64,000 nucleotides of DNA from Phycisphaerae bacterium. Its GTDB lineage: Bacteria > Planctomycetota > Phycisphaerae > UBA1845. The notes below the pieces were generated by a model that was given only the letters and a program-made list of their open reading frames with translations, was not told the origin of the DNA and searched no databases. Shown in pieces: positions 33,917 to 43,108 of this stretch; the first letter of the stretch is position 1; each line of letters starts with the position of its first letter. Where the stretch lies: contig JAJVHU010000003.1 in the NCBI GenBank assembly GCA_022072505.1, positions 1 through 64,000 of the forward strand, in the 5' to 3' direction. The position numbers were made by a program, and so were the translations under genes.

Positions 33917-36757
33917 TTACGGGTTGCAGCTCGTGGTTCCGCAGACGGCCGGGCATTCGTCCACGCAGATCGTGTGTGATCCGCCGGACACGCCGGTCCA
34001 GATCGCTTTCGCCTTGCCGCGACTGTTGGTCACGACGTTCTGCGAATCCGATCCGTCCAGAGTCAGGGTCAGCGGAGTGCCGCCGGGCAGCGACGACTTG
34101 ACCACGCCCTTGAGCTTGAAGGATCCGTCGCGGCACGTCGTCTTGAGCTGGCTGATGAGCCCGCAATCCACATCGGAGCAGACGAACCGGTTGATGGACA
34201 CGGCGTCCACGCCGGCTTCGGTGACCGAGTCGTTCGGGTTGTCCGTCGCACTGAATCGGACGCGGACCTGCGCCGTGGGCGCGACGTAGTCCGCGACGTT
34301 GACGGTGCGCTGCACCCAGCCGTCGAAGTGCCCGACGCTTTCGACCGTCGTCCAGGTTGAGCCGTTGTTGTTGGACAACTCGACGGTAAGCCGGTCGATG
34401 TCGCGGTCATCATTGGTGAACCAGCGCGCGTAGCTGAGGACGTACTCACCCGGCGCGGACAGATCCAGCGTCGGCGACAGCAGGCGCGTCGGTCCGCCGT
34501 CCACGTCGGAGTTGCCGGACACGTTGTCCGTGACGTAGCAGGAGCCTGACCCATCAAAGTCGGCCGGCGGGTCTCCGCGACCGCCGTTGACGGGCACTCC
34601 GCGGGTCCAGGGTCCGTCGGTCAGGTTCTCATTCTGAACCGTCCAGCCCTGGTTGGTCTGGAAGTTATCGGTGAAGACGACGACCTGGCCCGCACCGGCG
34701 CTGTAGTTCCCGCCCTGCGGATCGCGGTCATTGCCGCCGCCGGTGGTCATCGCGCTAAGGAAGAAATCCACCGCGCTCCCGCAGGCCACGCCGGGGAGGG
34801 TCGCCTCGAACACGCGGCCTCCGAGGTTGTTCAGACCGACCGCGGTGAATCCGCCTCCGTCGACGCGGTAATTAAGGCGGGGACTGTTCTCGTCCAGTTC
34901 GCCCGCCAGGTCGTCGATGCGCACCTCGAACGTCGTCGCCACGTTGGGCGTCAGCGACGTCGGAACGCCGTCGGGATACGAGAAGCTGAGCAGCTCGAGC
35001 GGCGGCGCGTCCATGTTGTGCTCGCCGAACCCCGCGGCGATCTGGGCGTAGTGGGGCGTGCCGTTGCCGATGTCGCCGTCGGTGTCGTCAAGCGTCAGGT
35101 AATCGATGGTGATGTCCGGCGCGATGCCGCCGCCGGTGTGCATCAGGATCGAATTCACCGCAAGGCGGCTCAGGATATCCAGGTACGTGTCCGGATTCGT
35201 CTGAAGCAGCTCATCGCGCGTGCTCCAGACGCAGCCGGAGATCAACTGACCGCAGAAGTGAATCTCCCCGTTGCACGGATATTGCAGATTGTTGTTGGCG
35301 TTGCGGATGCCGTTGTTGCAGTTGTTCTGGAATCCGTAAGCGAGCACCGGATTATCGACGATGAGCACGCCCATCACGTCGCCCATCCCCTCGCCGTATT
35401 CGTTCTGCCCGCTGCCGCCGACCTGCACGAGATGGTGGCCGTACTCGTGATGCACGACCGTATCAAAGGCCGTGTTCGCGCAGCCTCCGCCCGCTGAGTA
35501 AAAGTTGATCGAGCCTCCGTCATAAAAGGCGTTGCAGGTGCTCGAGAGATTGACGTTGACCCGGAATTCCTGCTGGTTGTTGATCGTCGGGTAATTCGGG
35601 TTCTGGACGAGGGCGAAATCGCGCACGATGTTGGACTGCACGTACGCGTTGACCTCCGCCCGGATCGAGGCGTTGTTGTTCGCCGCGTTGTGCATGAAGT
35701 GGGCGGGGCCCGGCGGGGTCACCTGCTGCGTCAACACGGCGGCGTCCGCGCCGTTGCTGTACCGCACGCGGAACCAACGCCCGCGCACGCCGGATTCAAC
35801 CGTCACGGGGGTGTTCCCGCCGTGCGGAATGACGAAGTTGCCGGCGGCGTCCGCAAAGGCCGTGTTGCCGCCCTGAACCAGGACGCGGGCATAAGGCATG
35901 ACAAAGGGGATTTCATCGCCGCAGATGTCCGCACCCACTCCGGTCGGCGTCGCCATCCCGCTCACGCTTCCCGTCACGTCGATGTGCCGGATCTGGTTCT
36001 CATCGAAAAGAACGGCGCCGGTCAGGGCGTCCACCAGAAGCAGGCGCTTGGCGTAGCCTTCCTGGTTCACCTGTCCGTTGTCCGCGAGCAACTGCATCGC
36101 CAGCGTCGGCTGCACCCGCATGTCCTCGACGCCCGCCCAGATCACCGGTTCGAACGCGAGAACGCCGGTCAATTCGGGGTGAACGTTCTGAGCAGACTGG
36201 AACGCGGATTCGACGTTCAACCCGGCGAGCGCGTCCCCGGTCACCGTGTATCCGCCCAGATCCCGCAGACCGGAGGACACCAGCACGAGCGGGTAATCCG
36301 CTTCGTTGCGGACCAGGAGGCGGACGTCCGCGCGGAACACGGGCACGCCGTCCTTCACCTGGCGGTAGGACATAAGCGTGAAGCGATAACGATCCTCATC
36401 CGGAAGATACATCACGGGCACGGTCGAGAGGTTGTCGCCGATCAGACCGCCGGGGACGAGGTCGGCCGCCTCGACTCCGAACACGTCGCTGTAAAGCCCG
36501 AGGAACCCGAGCGCGGAGGCTTCGGGCGACTCGCCGCTGCTGAACGCCTGTCCGTAAACGCGCGTGACCCGCCCGTTCAGGATGAACAGATCGGACCCGG
36601 GATGATCCGCGCGGAACATCGACCACGCCGGGACGTCCTCGGCGACCGGTTCGCCGATCGAGCCTCGCCCGCGATCGGCCGCCCACGTCGTGGCGGCGGA
36701 CGCCAACAGGACGACCCACGCCGCACCAGCGCAAAAGCTCACCTTCCTACCCTGCAT
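33917..36757 (-). CDS. Secreted M36/thermolysin-like metalloprotease with C-terminal domains
   Basis: A 946-residue exported protease. Signal peptide (1-27, VVLLASAATTWAA), then a FTP/PepSY-type propeptide (about 40-225, with GLYSDVFGVEAADLV and YRFTLMSYRQVKDGVPVF, in part). The catalytic domain has HEYGH (His437-His441) with Glu456 in YGEGMGDVMG as the third zinc ligand, the gluzincin layout of M36 fungalysins and M4 thermolysins; NNCNNGIRNANN and STRDELLQTNPD follow. C-terminal part: an Ig-like region (about 575-690), a jelly-roll MAM-like region (GWTVQNENLTDGPWTRG to VRFSATDNPNDS, in part) and the shared ~75-residue end domain with LTLDGSD, TNSRGKAK and a terminal Cys cluster. ATG 36757 has GGAGGA upstream; the open frame continues to 37462 only as antisense of prpB. 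Secreted protein degradation is the likely role. Confidence 0.88.
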   Translation of the reverse strand: MQGRKVSFCAGAAWVVLLASAATTWAADRGRGSIGEPVAEDVPAWSMFRADHPGSDLFILNGRVTRVYGQAFSSGESPEASALGFLGLYSDVFGVEAADLVPGGLIGDNLSTVPVMYLPDEDRYRFTLMSYRQVKDGVPVFRADVRLLVRNEADYPLVLVSSGLRDLGGYTVTGDALAGLNVESAFQSAQNVHPELTGVLAFEPVIWAGVEDMRVQPTLAMQLLADNGQVNQEGYAKRLLLVDALTGAVLFDENQIRHIDVTGSVSGMATPTGVGADICGDEIPFVMPYARVLVQGGNTAFADAAGNFVIPHGGNTPVTVESGVRGRWFRVRYSNGADAAVLTQQVTPPGPAHFMHNAANNNASIRAEVNAYVQSNIVRDFALVQNPNYPTINNQQEFRVNVNLSSTCNAFYDGGSINFYSAGGGCANTAFDTVVHHEYGHHLVQVGGSGQNEYGEGMGDVMGVLIVDNPVLAYGFQNNCNNGIRNANNNLQYPCNGEIHFCGQLISGCVWSTRDELLQTNPDTYLDILSRLAVNSILMHTGGGIAPDITIDYLTLDDTDGDIGNGTPHYAQIAAGFGEHNMDAPPLELLSFSYPDGVPTSLTPNVATTFEVRIDDLAGELDENSPRLNYRVDGGGFTAVGLNNLGGRVFEATLPGVACGSAVDFFLSAMTTGGGNDRDPQGGNYSAGAGQVVVFTDNFQTNQGWTVQNENLTDGPWTRGVPVNGGRGDPPADFDGSGSCYVTDNVSGNSDVDGGPTRLLSPTLDLSAPGEYVLSYARWFTNDDRDIDRLTVELSNNNGSTWTTVESVGHFDGWVQRTVNVADYVAPTAQVRVRFSATDNPNDSVTEAGVDAVSINRFVCSDVDCGLISQLKTTCRDGSFKLKGVVKSSLPGGTPLTLTLDGSDSQNVVTNSRGKAKAIWTGVSGGSHTICVDECPAVCGTTSCNP

Positions 36758-37193
36758 CTTGGTTCCTCCTCGCATGTTTGCGCGGCGCCTGGACGCCTTC
36801 GCCGCGCCATCGGATCGTTTCCTTTTGACCACCCCTCCGCGCCCCGTCCCCGGCGCGGCGCGGTCCGCGGCGAACGATATGCGGCCTGAGCCCGCATGTT
36901 GGTGTGCCGTCCCCCGAACCCGCTCTTGATAAGGGTAGCCGATTCGGCGGCGGGGTCCAAGAAAATTCCGATAATGTTCACAGAACCTCGACCTGCCGCC
37001 CGCCGCACCGGTTCGACGAGGCCCACGGTTCCGGGGGGCTGCGCTGTCCACGAGCGTCAGGCCGGGCGTGTCACGGTCATCCCTGAATCTGAGGTCCACG
37101 GACGCCGCCCCCCCCGGGGCGACTTCAGCGGATCTGTCGGACTCCACGCAGACCTGTAACATAAGGGAACAGACAAAACAGGGGCGCACGCCA
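36758..37193. other. Divergent intergenic region between protease and prpB
   Basis: These 436 bases hold no gene. On the minus strand TTGGAC (36960-36955) and TACCCT (36937-36932), 17 bases apart, could be the protease promoter, but the match is weak (three of six bases at -10). On the plus strand no ribosome-proximal promoter for prpB is convincing. Confidence 0.35.
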
Positions 37194-38042
37194 ATGAACA
37201 CAACCGTGAACCAGGGCCGATTCAAAAAGCTCCGAGCGATCCTGTCGGACCACGCCGTCTGCATGCCCGGGGCGATCAACGCGCTGTCGGCACGCCTGAT
37301 CGAGCGGGAGGGGTTCGAGGCGATGTATCTTTCCGGGGCGGTGCTGGCCAACTGCGTGGGCGGCGTTCCGGACGTCGGGTTGATGACGCTGACGGAGGCG
37401 CGGGAGCATGCGGCGCGGATCGCGTCGGTCACGTCGATCCCGATCCTGATGGACGCGGACACCGGTTACGGCGGACCCGACAACGCCGCCCGCACGGTGC
37501 GCGAGCTGGAGGGTGTCGGCGTCAGCGCGATTCATCTCGAGGATCAGGAGTTTCCGAAGCGCTGCGGACATCTGGAGGGCAAGAAGCTCGTTCCGGAGCA
37601 CGAGTTTTGTGAAAAGATCGCGGCGGCATCGGCGGCGAAGACCAGCCCGGACTTCCTCATCCTCGCCCGCACCGACGCTCGCGGGGTCACCGGGTACGAC
37701 GACGCCGTGCGGCGGGCGCACCTGTACCTCCAGGCCGGGGCGGACGGCGTGTTCCCCGAGGCGCTTCAGTCACGCGAGGAGTTCGCCCGCTTTGCGCAGG
37801 ACGTGCCGACGATCCTGCTGGCGAACATGACCGAGTTCGGCAAAACGCCGATGCTGACGGTCGAGGAGTTCGGCGCGATGGGCTATCGCATTGTCATCTT
37901 CCCGGTGACCCTGCAGCGGATCGCGATGAAGGCGATGGAGGAATGCCTGCGCGTGCTCAAGACCGAGCGGACTCAAAGCGCCGTCGTCGATCGGATGCAG
38001 ACCCGTCAGGAATTGTACGACCTGCTGGAGTATGAGGCGTAG
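37194..38042 (+). CDS. prpB: Methylisocitrate lyase / PEP mutase family enzyme
   Basis: A 282-residue member of the isocitrate lyase superfamily. Seen: AVCMPGAINALSARLIE, FEAMYLSGA (substrate Ser-Gly), ILMDADTGYGGP (about 84-95) with the metal-binding Asp pair, HLEDQEFPKRCGHLEGK containing the catalytic KRCGH loop (about 123-127), LARTDARG and ANMTEFGKTP. The Cys-bearing loop and overall length fit methylisocitrate lyase of the propionate methylcitrate cycle, which releases pyruvate and succinate; other lyases of the family cannot be excluded because prpC and prpD are not nearby. ATG 37194 starts the conserved N-terminus; GGGGCG upstream is a modest ribosome site. A decayed paralog fragment lies at 33592. 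Confidence 0.85.
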   Translation: MNTTVNQGRFKKLRAILSDHAVCMPGAINALSARLIEREGFEAMYLSGAVLANCVGGVPDVGLMTLTEAREHAARIASVTSIPILMDADTGYGGPDNAARTVRELEGVGVSAIHLEDQEFPKRCGHLEGKKLVPEHEFCEKIAAASAAKTSPDFLILARTDARGVTGYDDAVRRAHLYLQAGADGVFPEALQSREEFARFAQDVPTILLANMTEFGKTPMLTVEEFGAMGYRIVIFPVTLQRIAMKAMEECLRVLKTERTQSAVVDRMQTRQELYDLLEYEA

Positions 38043-38150
38043 ACGGCTGGGTTACGAAGCGAGTTCGCGGGGGTGACGAGTGAGCCGGACCTCAAAGAGG
38101 GCGGTGCATTCGTCAGCGGTTTGTTTCCGAGCACGGGTTCCCTCGGCAGG

Positions 38151-38219
38151 AAGAACGCTTCCTTACGGGCGCGGCTCAGTTGGACGGGCGCGGCTCGGTT
38201 GGACGGGCGCGGCTCGGTT
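38151..38219. repeat. Dispersed element copy with three tandem 19-base units
   Basis: The segment begins aagaacgcttccttacgggc, as in the copy at 59907, and then carries the 19-base unit ggacgggcgcggctcggtt three times (38163-38181 with three changes, 38182-38200, 38201-38219 identical). It sits between prpB and the sigma-factor gene. Confidence 0.75.
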
Positions 38220-38271
38220 GACGGAGCGAGTCGGCGGGTTGCGTTCGCACGGGGTTGGCGGCGCGCGTATC

Positions 38272-39177
38272 ATGGCGCCGATGGACGCCGAGAAGGGAGA
38301 CGCTTTCCTGGTCGAGGGCATCCGCGCGGGGGATCAGCGCGCGTGGCGTCAGCTCATCGAGCGGTATCAGGGGCGTCTGCTGGCGTTCGCGCGATCCCGC
38401 GCCCCGTCCTTTGCGGACGCGGAGGACATCGTGCAGGACACCTTCGTCGGCTTCGCCACGTCGCTGGCGAATTTCGATGCGTCGCGGTCGCTGGAGACCT
38501 ACCTCTTCACGATCGCCCGGTACAAGCTTTTCGACCTGCTGCGGCAGAAGCGCCTGCCGACCCAGCAGCCGTCGGGCGAGGGAGAGGACTGGCTGGAGCG
38601 CGTCTCGCCGGCATCGGGCGAGTCGCCCAGCGGCGCCGCGGTCGCGTTGGAGGAGGAGGCGCGTCAGCAGCGCCTTCTGGCGGACATGCTGCGGCGGTTG
38701 ATCCACGAGCTGCGCGATCGGCAGGCGTTCGACGATCTTCAGGTGATCGAGCTTCTGTTCTTCGTGGGTCGTCGGAACCTTGACGTGGCGGAGGTGCTCG
38801 ACCTCGATCAGAAGGCGGTGGCGGGGATCAAGTTCCGGGCGATCCAGAAACTCCAGCGCTATCTCGAGGAGGCGGATCCGAAGACGGCGGCCTGCGCGGA
38901 GGGCGAGTTGGGCGACGTGGCGGTGTCGTCGGTGTGGCGCGCGCACCGCCTGACGTGCCTGAAGCGCAGCACGCTGGGGGCGTACGCGATGGGCGTCCTC
39001 GAGGAGCCCTGGCGGAGCTTCACCGAGTTTCACCTCGACGTGGCGGGGTGTCCGCTGTGCGTGGCCAACCTTCAGGATCTTCAGGCGGAGGAAGATCCGA
39101 ACCGCCCGGCGACGGACGTGGAGCGGATGTTTCAGTCGAGCGTGGGGTTTTTGAAGAGCACCGGCGGAGCGACGTGA
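38272..39177 (+). CDS. ECF-type RNA polymerase sigma factor with C-terminal extension
   Basis: A 301-residue sigma-70-family factor. Region 2 (about 15-85): AWRQLIERYQGRLLAFARSR, DAEDIVQDTFVGF, TYLFTIARYKLFDLLRQKR. Region 4 (about 135-195) has DLQVIELLFFVGRRNLDVAEVLDL then the helix KAVAGIKFRAIQKLQ. The last ~85 residues contain WRAHRLTCLKRSTLGAYAMG and FHLDVAGCPLCVANLQDLQ, a Cys/His segment common to planctomycete ECF factors; it may sense a signal or replace a separate anti-sigma protein (inference). No anti-sigma gene is adjacent. ATG 38272 is used; ATG 38281 is also possible and neither has a strong ribosome site. Confidence 0.85.
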   Translation: MAPMDAEKGDAFLVEGIRAGDQRAWRQLIERYQGRLLAFARSRAPSFADAEDIVQDTFVGFATSLANFDASRSLETYLFTIARYKLFDLLRQKRLPTQQPSGEGEDWLERVSPASGESPSGAAVALEEEARQQRLLADMLRRLIHELRDRQAFDDLQVIELLFFVGRRNLDVAEVLDLDQKAVAGIKFRAIQKLQRYLEEADPKTAACAEGELGDVAVSSVWRAHRLTCLKRSTLGAYAMGVLEEPWRSFTEFHLDVAGCPLCVANLQDLQAEEDPNRPATDVERMFQSSVGFLKSTGGAT

Positions 39178-39223
39178 GTCTGGCGACGAGTCGGGAGCGA
39201 GGGATCCGGCGGAAGTATTCTGC

Positions 39224-40486
39224 ATGTTTACGTTGATCGAAGCCTTGAGGTTCAGAAGCTTGCGTTACGTGCATCGCTCCCTCGGTCCGTTCCACGTTCT
39301 GGTCGGTCCCAACGCAAGCGGCAAGACGACGTTCCTGGACGTCGTCGGATTCATGAGCGATTTTGTGCGCGGCGGACTGGACGCGGCGATTCAGGAGCGT
39401 ACGCAGAACCTGCACGATCTGTTCTGGAAGCGCGGGGGGGAGTCGTTCGAGCTGGCCGTTGAAGTGCGTTTCCCGGAAGCCCGGCGGGCGCTGCTTCCGG
39501 ACCGGGAATTCAGCCTGATCCGGTATGAGCTTGCCGTGGGGATCGATCCCGAGACGAATGAGAATTGCGTCGTCGCCGAGCGCGGGCTGTTGAAGAAGGA
39601 GCCGCCTCCCGAGCCCGTCGTTCCCCGCTCCCTCTTTCCCGATGTTTCCAGGGAACCCGGCACGCTGCTGACACCGGACAAGGCAACCGGAAAGCGGGTC
39701 GTGCTGAGCAAGAAGCCCGGAAAGAACGTCAACTACTCGCCGGAAACCTACAGCGAAGCCGGCAAAGGCTGGGTGACGCCGTTCAAGCTAGGTCCACAGC
39801 GATCCGCCCTTGCAAGCCTGCCCGATGATGAAAAGAAGTTTCCCGTAGCGACCTGGTTCAAGGAGTTTCTGGGGACGGGGATTCAACGCCTGACTCTTAA
39901 CAGCCTGCTCATCCGCAGGGCCAGCCCGCCGGGGCAGATTCGCGGATTCAAACCGGACGGTTCAAACCTCCCTTGGGTTGTTCACGACTTGAAACAGCAT
40001 CACCCGAAACATGCCCGAGACTGGCTCGAACACGTTCGCACCGCCCTCCCGGAGATTGAATCGATCGACACGCAGGAGCGTGCGGACGACCGCCATCGCT
40101 ACCTGACCATCACCTACCAAGGTGGAATTACGGTTCCTTCATGGGTCGTCTCCGACGGAACGTTGCGTTTGCTTGCGCTGACGTTGATTGCCTATCTGCC
40201 TGCGCCGGCAAGCGCTTATCTGATTGAGGAGCCCGAGAACGGCATTCATCCTCGTGCCGTGGAGACGCTGCTTCAGTCGCTCTCCTCCGTCTACGATTCT
40301 CAAGTGCTGGTCGCCACGCACTCGCCCATCATTCTCAGCAGCGTCGAGGCGTCCAGCGTGTTGTGCTTCGCCAAGGGATTGGACGGCGCCACGGACATCG
40401 TGCGTGGCGACCAGCACCCCAACCTGCGGACGTGGCGCGGCGAGGAGAATCTCGGCGTCCTCTTTGCGGGTGGCGTTCTGGGATAG
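39224..40486 (+). CDS. AAA ATPase of a putative two-gene defence module (AAA_21/OLD-like)
   Basis: A 420-residue ABC/SMC-type ATPase. Walker A is GPNASGKTTF (28-37); the signature-like VSDGTLRLLALTL lies near 307-319, Walker B AYLIEEPENGIHPRA at about 332-346 and the H loop VATHSPIILSS near 367-377. Between them is a ~230-residue insert with mixed helices. This is the layout of OLD/AAA_21 ATPases that work with nuclease-like partners. The following gene, 5 bases on, encodes a TOPRIM-like protein. Architecture recalls PARIS (AriA/AriB) and the MAD3-MAD4 pair of the MADS system; orthology is not established. Local base use is less GC-rich than the neighbours (34 of 60 in 40141-40200), hinting at transfer. 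Confidence 0.8.
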   Translation: MFTLIEALRFRSLRYVHRSLGPFHVLVGPNASGKTTFLDVVGFMSDFVRGGLDAAIQERTQNLHDLFWKRGGESFELAVEVRFPEARRALLPDREFSLIRYELAVGIDPETNENCVVAERGLLKKEPPPEPVVPRSLFPDVSREPGTLLTPDKATGKRVVLSKKPGKNVNYSPETYSEAGKGWVTPFKLGPQRSALASLPDDEKKFPVATWFKEFLGTGIQRLTLNSLLIRRASPPGQIRGFKPDGSNLPWVVHDLKQHHPKHARDWLEHVRTALPEIESIDTQERADDRHRYLTITYQGGITVPSWVVSDGTLRLLALTLIAYLPAPASAYLIEEPENGIHPRAVETLLQSLSSVYDSQVLVATHSPIILSSVEASSVLCFAKGLDGATDIVRGDQHPNLRTWRGEENLGVLFAGGVLG

Positions 40487-40491
40487 TCAAC

Positions 40492-41139
40492 GTGGCCTTT
40501 GATAAAAAGGATGCTGTGCTTCTCGTGGCGGACCGGGACATTGAGGCGACCGTCACGGGCTTGCTGTCCCGCACGCCGTCGCTGGACATCCGTAAAGTAA
40601 CGTTCGATGTGTTCCGGCATCCCTATCGTGATTCCGGCTGCCGGACGCGGGCCGCCGAGTTCCTGCGTCCGATGGCGGATCGTTACGCTCATGCGTTGGT
40701 TCTGTTTGACCACGATGGCTGCGGATCGCCTGATACGACGGCGGAGGAACTGGAGAACATGGTTGAACAGAAACTGGCGCCGGTCTGGTTCGATCGTGCC
40801 GGCGTGGTCGTGCTCGAACCGGAACTCGAATCCTGGGTCTGGAGCGACTCGCCGGAAGTGGCGCGGATCCTGGGATGGGCCGGTTCCGGAGATGAACTGA
40901 TTCCCTGGCTAAGATCGCTGGGGTACTGGCCCGCAAACGCCAGGAAGCCCGTCGATCCCAAAGCGGCGATGATCCGCACATTACAAGAAACGCGCAAACG
41001 CCGTTCTGCGGCGATATTTGAGGAACTCGCGGCGCGAGTGAGCTTCAGGAAATGCACGGATCGAGCCTTCTTGAAAATGTGCCGACTGCTGCAATCATGG
41101 TTCGAATGCAAACCCGGCGCGAAGCGAGACTTGGACTGA
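40492..41139 (+). CDS. TOPRIM-like partner of the ATPase (putative defence effector)
   Basis: A 215-residue protein directly after the ATPase gene. Features consistent with a TOPRIM-type fold: an N-terminal strand VLLVADRDIEATV (about 10-22) with an acidic residue, ALVLFDHDGCGS (about 66-77) with the Asp-x-Asp pair, and VVVLEPELESWVWSD (about 107-121) as in DUF4276/DUF3226-like proteins. Helices rich in Lys/Arg follow (RTLQETRKRRSAAIFEEL). TOPRIM partners of OLD-like ATPases cut or nick nucleic acid when the sensor is triggered, for instance tRNA in PARIS; here that is inference. GTG 40492 begins five bases after the ATPase stop, with only a weak ribosome site, so coupling is likely. A MAD4-like identity is possible. 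Confidence 0.65.
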   Translation: MAFDKKDAVLLVADRDIEATVTGLLSRTPSLDIRKVTFDVFRHPYRDSGCRTRAAEFLRPMADRYAHALVLFDHDGCGSPDTTAEELENMVEQKLAPVWFDRAGVVVLEPELESWVWSDSPEVARILGWAGSGDELIPWLRSLGYWPANARKPVDPKAAMIRTLQETRKRRSAAIFEELAARVSFRKCTDRAFLKMCRLLQSWFECKPGAKRDLD

Positions 41140-41152
41140 ACGGAGGGAATCC

Positions 41153-43102
41153 TTGAAGCCATCCACGACTCATCCCACCTCAAGGTTGGCGCGGAGGCCT
41201 TGTGCGAGGCTGGCGGCGGCGTTGTTTCCGCTGGCCATCCTTTCTCAATCCGCGGCGCAATCGCCCCTTCAGGAACGTTACACCAAGACGGAGCATCAGA
41301 TTCCGATGCGCGACGGGGTGAAGCTCTTCACCGCGGTGTACGCGCCGAAGGATACGTCGCGGACGTATCCGTTTCTGATGCGGCGCACGCCTTACGGCGT
41401 CGGGCCTTACGGGGAGGGGCAGTTCTCGCACCGCATCGGACCCAGCGATCTGCTGGAGGGGGACGGGTACATCTTCGTGCTCCAGGACGTGCGCGGCACG
41501 CACATGTCGGAGGGGACGTTTGTGAACATGACGCCGCACGTGCCCGACAAGAAAAGCCCGTCGGACGTGGACGAAAGCAGTGACGCGCATGACACGATCG
41601 CGTGGCTGCTGGAGCACGTGCCGAACCACAACGGGCGGGTGGGGATGTGGGGCATCTCCTACCCGGGCTTTTACTCCTCCGCGAGCATGATCGACGCGCA
41701 TCCGGCGCTGAAAGCCGTGTCGCCGCAGGCGCCGATCGCGGACTGGTTCTTCGACGATTTTCATCATCACGGGGCGTTTTACCTGCCGCACGCGTTCAAC
41801 TTCATCGTGGGCTTCGGAAAGCCGCGCCCGCTGCCCGTGCAGCACCGGCCGTGGGGTTTCTCGCACGGCACGCCGGACGGATATGACTTTTACCTGAACC
41901 TCGGGCCGCTCTGCGACGTGCCGACGAAGCACTTTCAGAGCGAGAACCCGATGTGGGACGAGATCGTGGAGCATCCGGATTACGACGAGTACTGGCGGAA
42001 GCGGAACATCCTCCCGCACCTGAAGAAGGTGGCCCCCGCGGTGATGACGGTCGGGGGCTGGTACGACGCGGAGGATCTTTACGGCACGTTCGAGACTTAC
42101 GCCGCGATCGAGCGTCAGAATCCCGGGGTGTTCAACATTCTCGTCGCGGGGCCCTGGGACCACGGCGGCTGGGGGCGGCGCGACGGCGACCGGCTCGGCA
42201 ACCTGCACTTCGGCGAGAAGACGTCGGTGCATTATCAGGAGCAGATCGAGCGCGTGTTCTTCAATCATTTTCTGAAGGACGAGGGGACGATGACGCTGTC
42301 GGAGGCGCACCTCTTCGAGACGGGGGAGAACCGCTGGCGGACGTTTCCGCAGTGGCCTCCGAAAGAAGCGCAGATGAGGCGCGTGTACCCTGCCGGCGGC
42401 GGGGCGCTGACGTTTGACGCCCCGACCGTCGAGGGGTTCGACGAGTTCATCAGCGATCCGGCGAAACCCGTGCCTTACACGGAGGAGATCACGGTGCAGA
42501 TGACGCGGGAGCACATGACGGACGATCAGCGCTTCGCGGCGCGGCGTCCGGACGTGCTGACGTATCAGACGTCGGTGCTCACGGAGCCGCTGACGCTCGC
42601 GGGACCGATCGCCGCGGAGTTGTGGGTTTCGACGACGCAGACCGACGCGGACTGGATCATCAAGGTGATCGACGTGTTCCCTCCGGACGCGAAGGCGCCC
42701 GAGGGGTTCTCGCCGAGCCGGCCGTGGGGCGGGTATCAGATGATGGTGCGCAGCGAGGTGATCCGCGGGCGCTACCGCGACAGTTATGAGAAGCCCGCGC
42801 CCTTCCGCCCGGGGGAGCCGACGCGCGTGCGGCTGAAGCTTCAGGACGTGCTGCACACGTTCAAACCGGGGCATCGCCTGATGATTCAGGTGCAAAGCAC
42901 GTGGTTCCCGCTGGTGGACCGCAACCCGCAGAAGTACGTGCCGAACATTTACAAGGCGGTTGCGGAGGATTTCGTGAAGGCGACGCACCGGGTGTACCGG
43001 TCGCCGCGGTTTGCGACGCACTTCGAGGTGGGCGTGCTTCCGGCCGAGCCGACGCCCGCGGTTCCGCCCGCGCCCGCGGCCGGCTCGCCGCCGGCGGGCT
43101 GA
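41153..43102 (+). CDS. Exported CocE/NonD-family hydrolase (X-Pro dipeptidyl-peptidase S15-like)
   Basis: A 649-residue exported serine hydrolase. Signal peptide about 1-36 (RLAAALFPLAILSQSAAQ). The catalytic alpha/beta domain begins IPMRDGVKLFTAVYAP, has the oxyanion-region Tyr in RRTPYGVGPYG, YIFVLQDVRGTHMSEG, and the nucleophile elbow GMWGISYPG with its Ser; PWDHGGWG carries the catalytic His and GWYDAEDLYG the Asp region. A C-terminal jelly-roll (about 455-620; LAGPIAAELWVSTTQTDADWIIKV in part) is typical of the CocE family. Substrates range from cocaine to proline-ended peptides and acylated antibiotics; here unknown. TTG 41153 has GGAGGG at 41142-41147. Confidence 0.88.
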   Translation: MKPSTTHPTSRLARRPCARLAAALFPLAILSQSAAQSPLQERYTKTEHQIPMRDGVKLFTAVYAPKDTSRTYPFLMRRTPYGVGPYGEGQFSHRIGPSDLLEGDGYIFVLQDVRGTHMSEGTFVNMTPHVPDKKSPSDVDESSDAHDTIAWLLEHVPNHNGRVGMWGISYPGFYSSASMIDAHPALKAVSPQAPIADWFFDDFHHHGAFYLPHAFNFIVGFGKPRPLPVQHRPWGFSHGTPDGYDFYLNLGPLCDVPTKHFQSENPMWDEIVEHPDYDEYWRKRNILPHLKKVAPAVMTVGGWYDAEDLYGTFETYAAIERQNPGVFNILVAGPWDHGGWGRRDGDRLGNLHFGEKTSVHYQEQIERVFFNHFLKDEGTMTLSEAHLFETGENRWRTFPQWPPKEAQMRRVYPAGGGALTFDAPTVEGFDEFISDPAKPVPYTEEITVQMTREHMTDDQRFAARRPDVLTYQTSVLTEPLTLAGPIAAELWVSTTQTDADWIIKVIDVFPPDAKAPEGFSPSRPWGGYQMMVRSEVIRGRYRDSYEKPAPFRPGEPTRVRLKLQDVLHTFKPGHRLMIQVQSTWFPLVDRNPQKYVPNIYKAVAEDFVKATHRVYRSPRFATHFEVGVLPAEPTPAVPPAPAAGSPPAG

Positions 43103-43108
43103 TGCGAC

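Noticed and set aside
36757-37462. N-terminal extension of the protease frame
   Set aside because: The extra codons are antisense to prpB and there is a signal peptide with a strong ribosome site at 36757.
38151-38219. Tandem 19-base units as a CRISPR array
   Set aside because: Units are contiguous without spacers and only three in number.
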